Shown here piece by piece: positions 42,763-64,000 of a stretch of DNA of 64,000 bases. The translations under genes and the position numbers were made by a program. This DNA is from Synchiropus splendidus (taxonomy: Eukaryota > Chordata > Actinopteri > Syngnathiformes > Callionymidae), in NCBI RefSeq assembly GCF_027744825.2, contig NC_071335.1:15876501-15940500 (forward strand), written 5' to 3'. Position 1 is the first letter of the stretch. Every line of letters begins with the position of its first letter. The notes under the pieces were generated by a model, which saw only the letters and a program-made list of their open reading frames with translations, did not search any database and was not told where the DNA came from.

Positions 42763-44459
42763 AATTAAAATGCAAAAACAGAATCGTGACGATTGGAAAA
42801 ACGAACAAGGTTCATTCACAGGGCTACATTAAAAAGATGATATTTACATAATAGAACTTTTATTTTACTGATATTTACGGCAAACACAGATCAAACTGGC
42901 ATCAAATAATGCTGTAAAATGTATCCAAACTCAGTCACGTGACAGACAGTAGATCTATAGAAATAGAAATGACCGAATGCTGAATATCAAATGGGTTGAG
43001 TTACTATTCACGATCGCCACTAATCCGATCACCGATGTCTCATGTGAATGAAGGATGGTTGGAGGCTGCTTCTGCTTCACATCGTGTGCTGTGGTCGTAA
43101 GGTAACACTCCTGGAATGTGTTGGTGTTGTTTTGGTTGTTGGGTTGGTAGGTTCGCCGGTCAGTGTGTGACAGGTTGTGTCCTGAAACAACAGCCCGTAA
43201 CAGTTCTGTGACTCACGCTTCCTGAACAACACCATCCTCTATGGAAACTAAAAGTCTGGTCCTTGGAGGAAATCCAACAACGTCACAATATGATGACGCA
43301 ACCAGACGAGATTCCATCATGGTGAGAATAACAATGTGGATCCAGACACTTGCTATCTGTGTGTGTCTTCTTGTACTGCTATCTTGTGTGAGAAGCTGTA
43401 TACATTTTTAATCAACAGAGTGAGGCCCGTCCTCACTTTGTCAAGCCTCATTTTGAGGGTTAAAACTACAAAAATAGCTGGGTTATTATAACTGGGCTTT
43501 AGTTTGGTTCAGAATAAAGGTTAAGTTTAGCCATTTGTTTTGGATGGTGAGGTTTAGGGGGTTAATGTATGCCAGTGTCAGATATAAGATAGAAGATATT
43601 TGTCTGTTTGTTAATGGTCTGAATAAATGACTTGCTGGAACCCAATGTGTGTAAACTGCAGTAACAAAGAAGCCCTGTAGAGGGAGCCCAAAATCCGCCA
43701 AACAAACGACACGCGACACTGGCGGGTGATAAAAACCAGTGTCCTCAGCAAGAAACAAACAAAAAAAAACATTCATGTAACATTCAGGTCTGGGGGAGGA
43801 ACAGGTCCATCCAGAAAACTGACATGTACTGTGAAGTGATTTCGATTTTGATGGTGAACTTCTCAACACCAGTTATGGAAAGAGCGTCAATAATATGATC
43901 TATGAGAAATGCTGTGACTCTAACATTTAAATTTGGTCACACACACAAACTGCTTGCAGAGGGCACTTGACCTTTGGTGTTTCGCTCTCTATTCAGGGCC
44001 ATATTAGCGACCAATTGTTGTTAAACCAATTGAGGATAGAAGTTTGAAAGGAACTTTGTGACCTGACTTGACTTTCTTTGGACATCCATAATGCCAAAAG
44101 CGGACCATTTCCTAGAAGGAATATTTATGACCGTAAAATGGACCTTTGGTAGGTAGGCCTGAACGGGGGAGCTAATGTTGACCTGTTATCTGTAGAGTTA
44201 AGAGCAGTAAATACGTTCCTATGAACGATATTACCTGAGATGAAAAAAGATGAAGGTAAAGATGATTTGAATTTAAAAATAAATTAATAAACTACAACAT
44301 TCAATGAACTGGTTTTGAAAAACTGCTTTTTTACGCCCATGACCAAATCTTACACAAGTAATAAAACAGTGTATATAAAGATGTCCCCTTGTGTAATGTG
44401 ATATTTATATGTATTTGAGACAAAACTAATGAAAAAAACGACTACATTGTACATTGATG
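42763..44459. other. intergenic stretch between the L1-like element and C3-2, no gene seen
   Basis: No supported exon on either strand. Sequence at about 43430-43565 resembles 8430-8560 (tcaagcctcatttgagg theme and ttttggatggt..ggtttagg), an old interspersed repeat shared between the two places. Confidence 0.4.
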
Positions 44460-44465
44460 TTTATT
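44460..44465 (-). terminator. c3: C3-2 polyadenylation signal
   Basis: AATAAA on the minus strand, 64 bases after the stop codon, in sequence nearly identical to the C3-1 3' UTR. Confidence 0.75.
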
Positions 44466-44528
44466 TTACCAGTGAGGGAAGCAACGCCATTTAAAGATGG
44501 TTCTTGTTTGATTTCATGACAAGACACA

Positions 44529-63269
<18,741 letters not shown>

Positions 63270-64000
63270 CTGCAGAGCAAGAAAAGACCCACAAAAAGGC
63301 TCAAGATACATTTCACAATACTAGACTGACCAGATCTTTGTAAAAGGTACTACAGTAGGTTTGCGTAATATGTCTGTGTGTCACACAATAACACACACGG
63401 GTTGCAATAATCTTAAACGGTGTAGGTTTAGACTGATGTGCCAACTTTAACTTGAACCCATTATTTAGTATTTATTTACTTATTGAAATCATTTTTTTTG
63501 CCTGACACTTATTTTGTCTTCATAATTCTCTGCAGGTATGGTTGATAGCAACGAGTGCAATGGGACAGCAGGTGGCAGTAGCGTTCTGGGACACACTGTA
63601 CTTCGACACTTGGCTCGTGCAAGTGAGATTGACTTCGCGAATAAAACATGATCCCGCACATTCCAACAATCCATGAGTGTGCAGTCATGGCACAAACTGC
63701 ATTTCAAAATGTTGTTTGCACAGGCCAGTCAATGAACGCAGGCTGTTCCAGGGGAAAGTTATAGGGAGATTTTTGTTTTATCCATGTTTACCCCTGTTCT
63801 GTTCCCTCATTTGGACTTTCCACTGTCTTGGAAAGAGCATCAAGGGTTTGACCAACTTAGCTGGACTAGACTAGACTAGACTGCCTTGCTGTAGCGCTGA
63901 CTGGACAAACAATGTGTAATCCATTTGATCCCCTGATAAAGATCCTGTTTTAAAGTAGAAGCAGATTTTGACCCTGCACTGCTCAGTCTGGAACCAGAAT
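63270..64000. other. C3-2 intron 1 (partial)
   Basis: This stretch aligns in patches with C3-1 intron 1: about 63550-63580 with 35190-35220, and 63740-63950 with 35730-35940. It includes a short ctaga tandem near 63863-63881 (four units) that C3-1 lacks. No exon is seen; exon 1 is expected just outside the window. Confidence 0.6.

Overview
The window is vertebrate, almost certainly teleost, nuclear DNA. The genes have many exons and short introns, and the proteins are recognisable vertebrate orthologues. The interspersed repeats (L1-like, RTE/Rex3-like and R4/Dong-like LINEs, hAT and Tigger-like non-autonomous DNA elements, long CT/AT microsatellites) are typical of fish. All four main genes lie on the minus strand, so they read from right to left.

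Layout, left to right. 1-5149: mostly non-coding, with two hAT-type elements (one interrupted by a second DNA element) and one unassigned plus-strand candidate terminal exon at 4580-4740. 5150-10884: prkaca, the catalytic alpha subunit of protein kinase A, 11 coding exons giving 351 codons, with a GC-rich upstream region holding a perfect CRE palindrome. 12888-15513: asf1b, the histone H3-H4 chaperone, 4 exons, 199 codons. 16939-36174: a complete complement C3 gene, here called C3-1, 43 coding exons and 1647 residues. 37220-42744: a near full-length L1-like retrotransposon on the plus strand, flanked by a perfect 18-bp target-site duplication. 44529-63269: a second complement C3 gene, here called C3-2, intact from exon 2 to exon 43. 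Its first exon should lie just beyond the right edge.

The two C3 genes are a tandem duplication. All 42 shared coding exons have identical lengths and phases. Both keep the RRRR beta/alpha processing site, the six-cysteine C3a domain ending in LLAR, the GCGEQ thioester and the histidine that controls thioester reactivity. Their similarity is patchy. Some exon-plus-intron blocks are nearly identical, while neighbouring introns cannot be aligned and a few exons carry tight clusters of amino-acid replacements. Gene conversion plus local diversification would explain this. The introns of C3-2 have also collected several retroelement fragments and a 233-bp hAT MITE with a perfect 8-bp duplication.

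The genes do not form one pathway. prkaca and asf1b are housekeeping or signalling neighbours whose adjacency is shared with human 19p13; C3 is the central effector of complement. No RNA genes, CRISPR arrays or prokaryotic features were seen. Exon borders were placed by splice-site reading and checked by requiring every exon to keep frame; no alignment or search was run.
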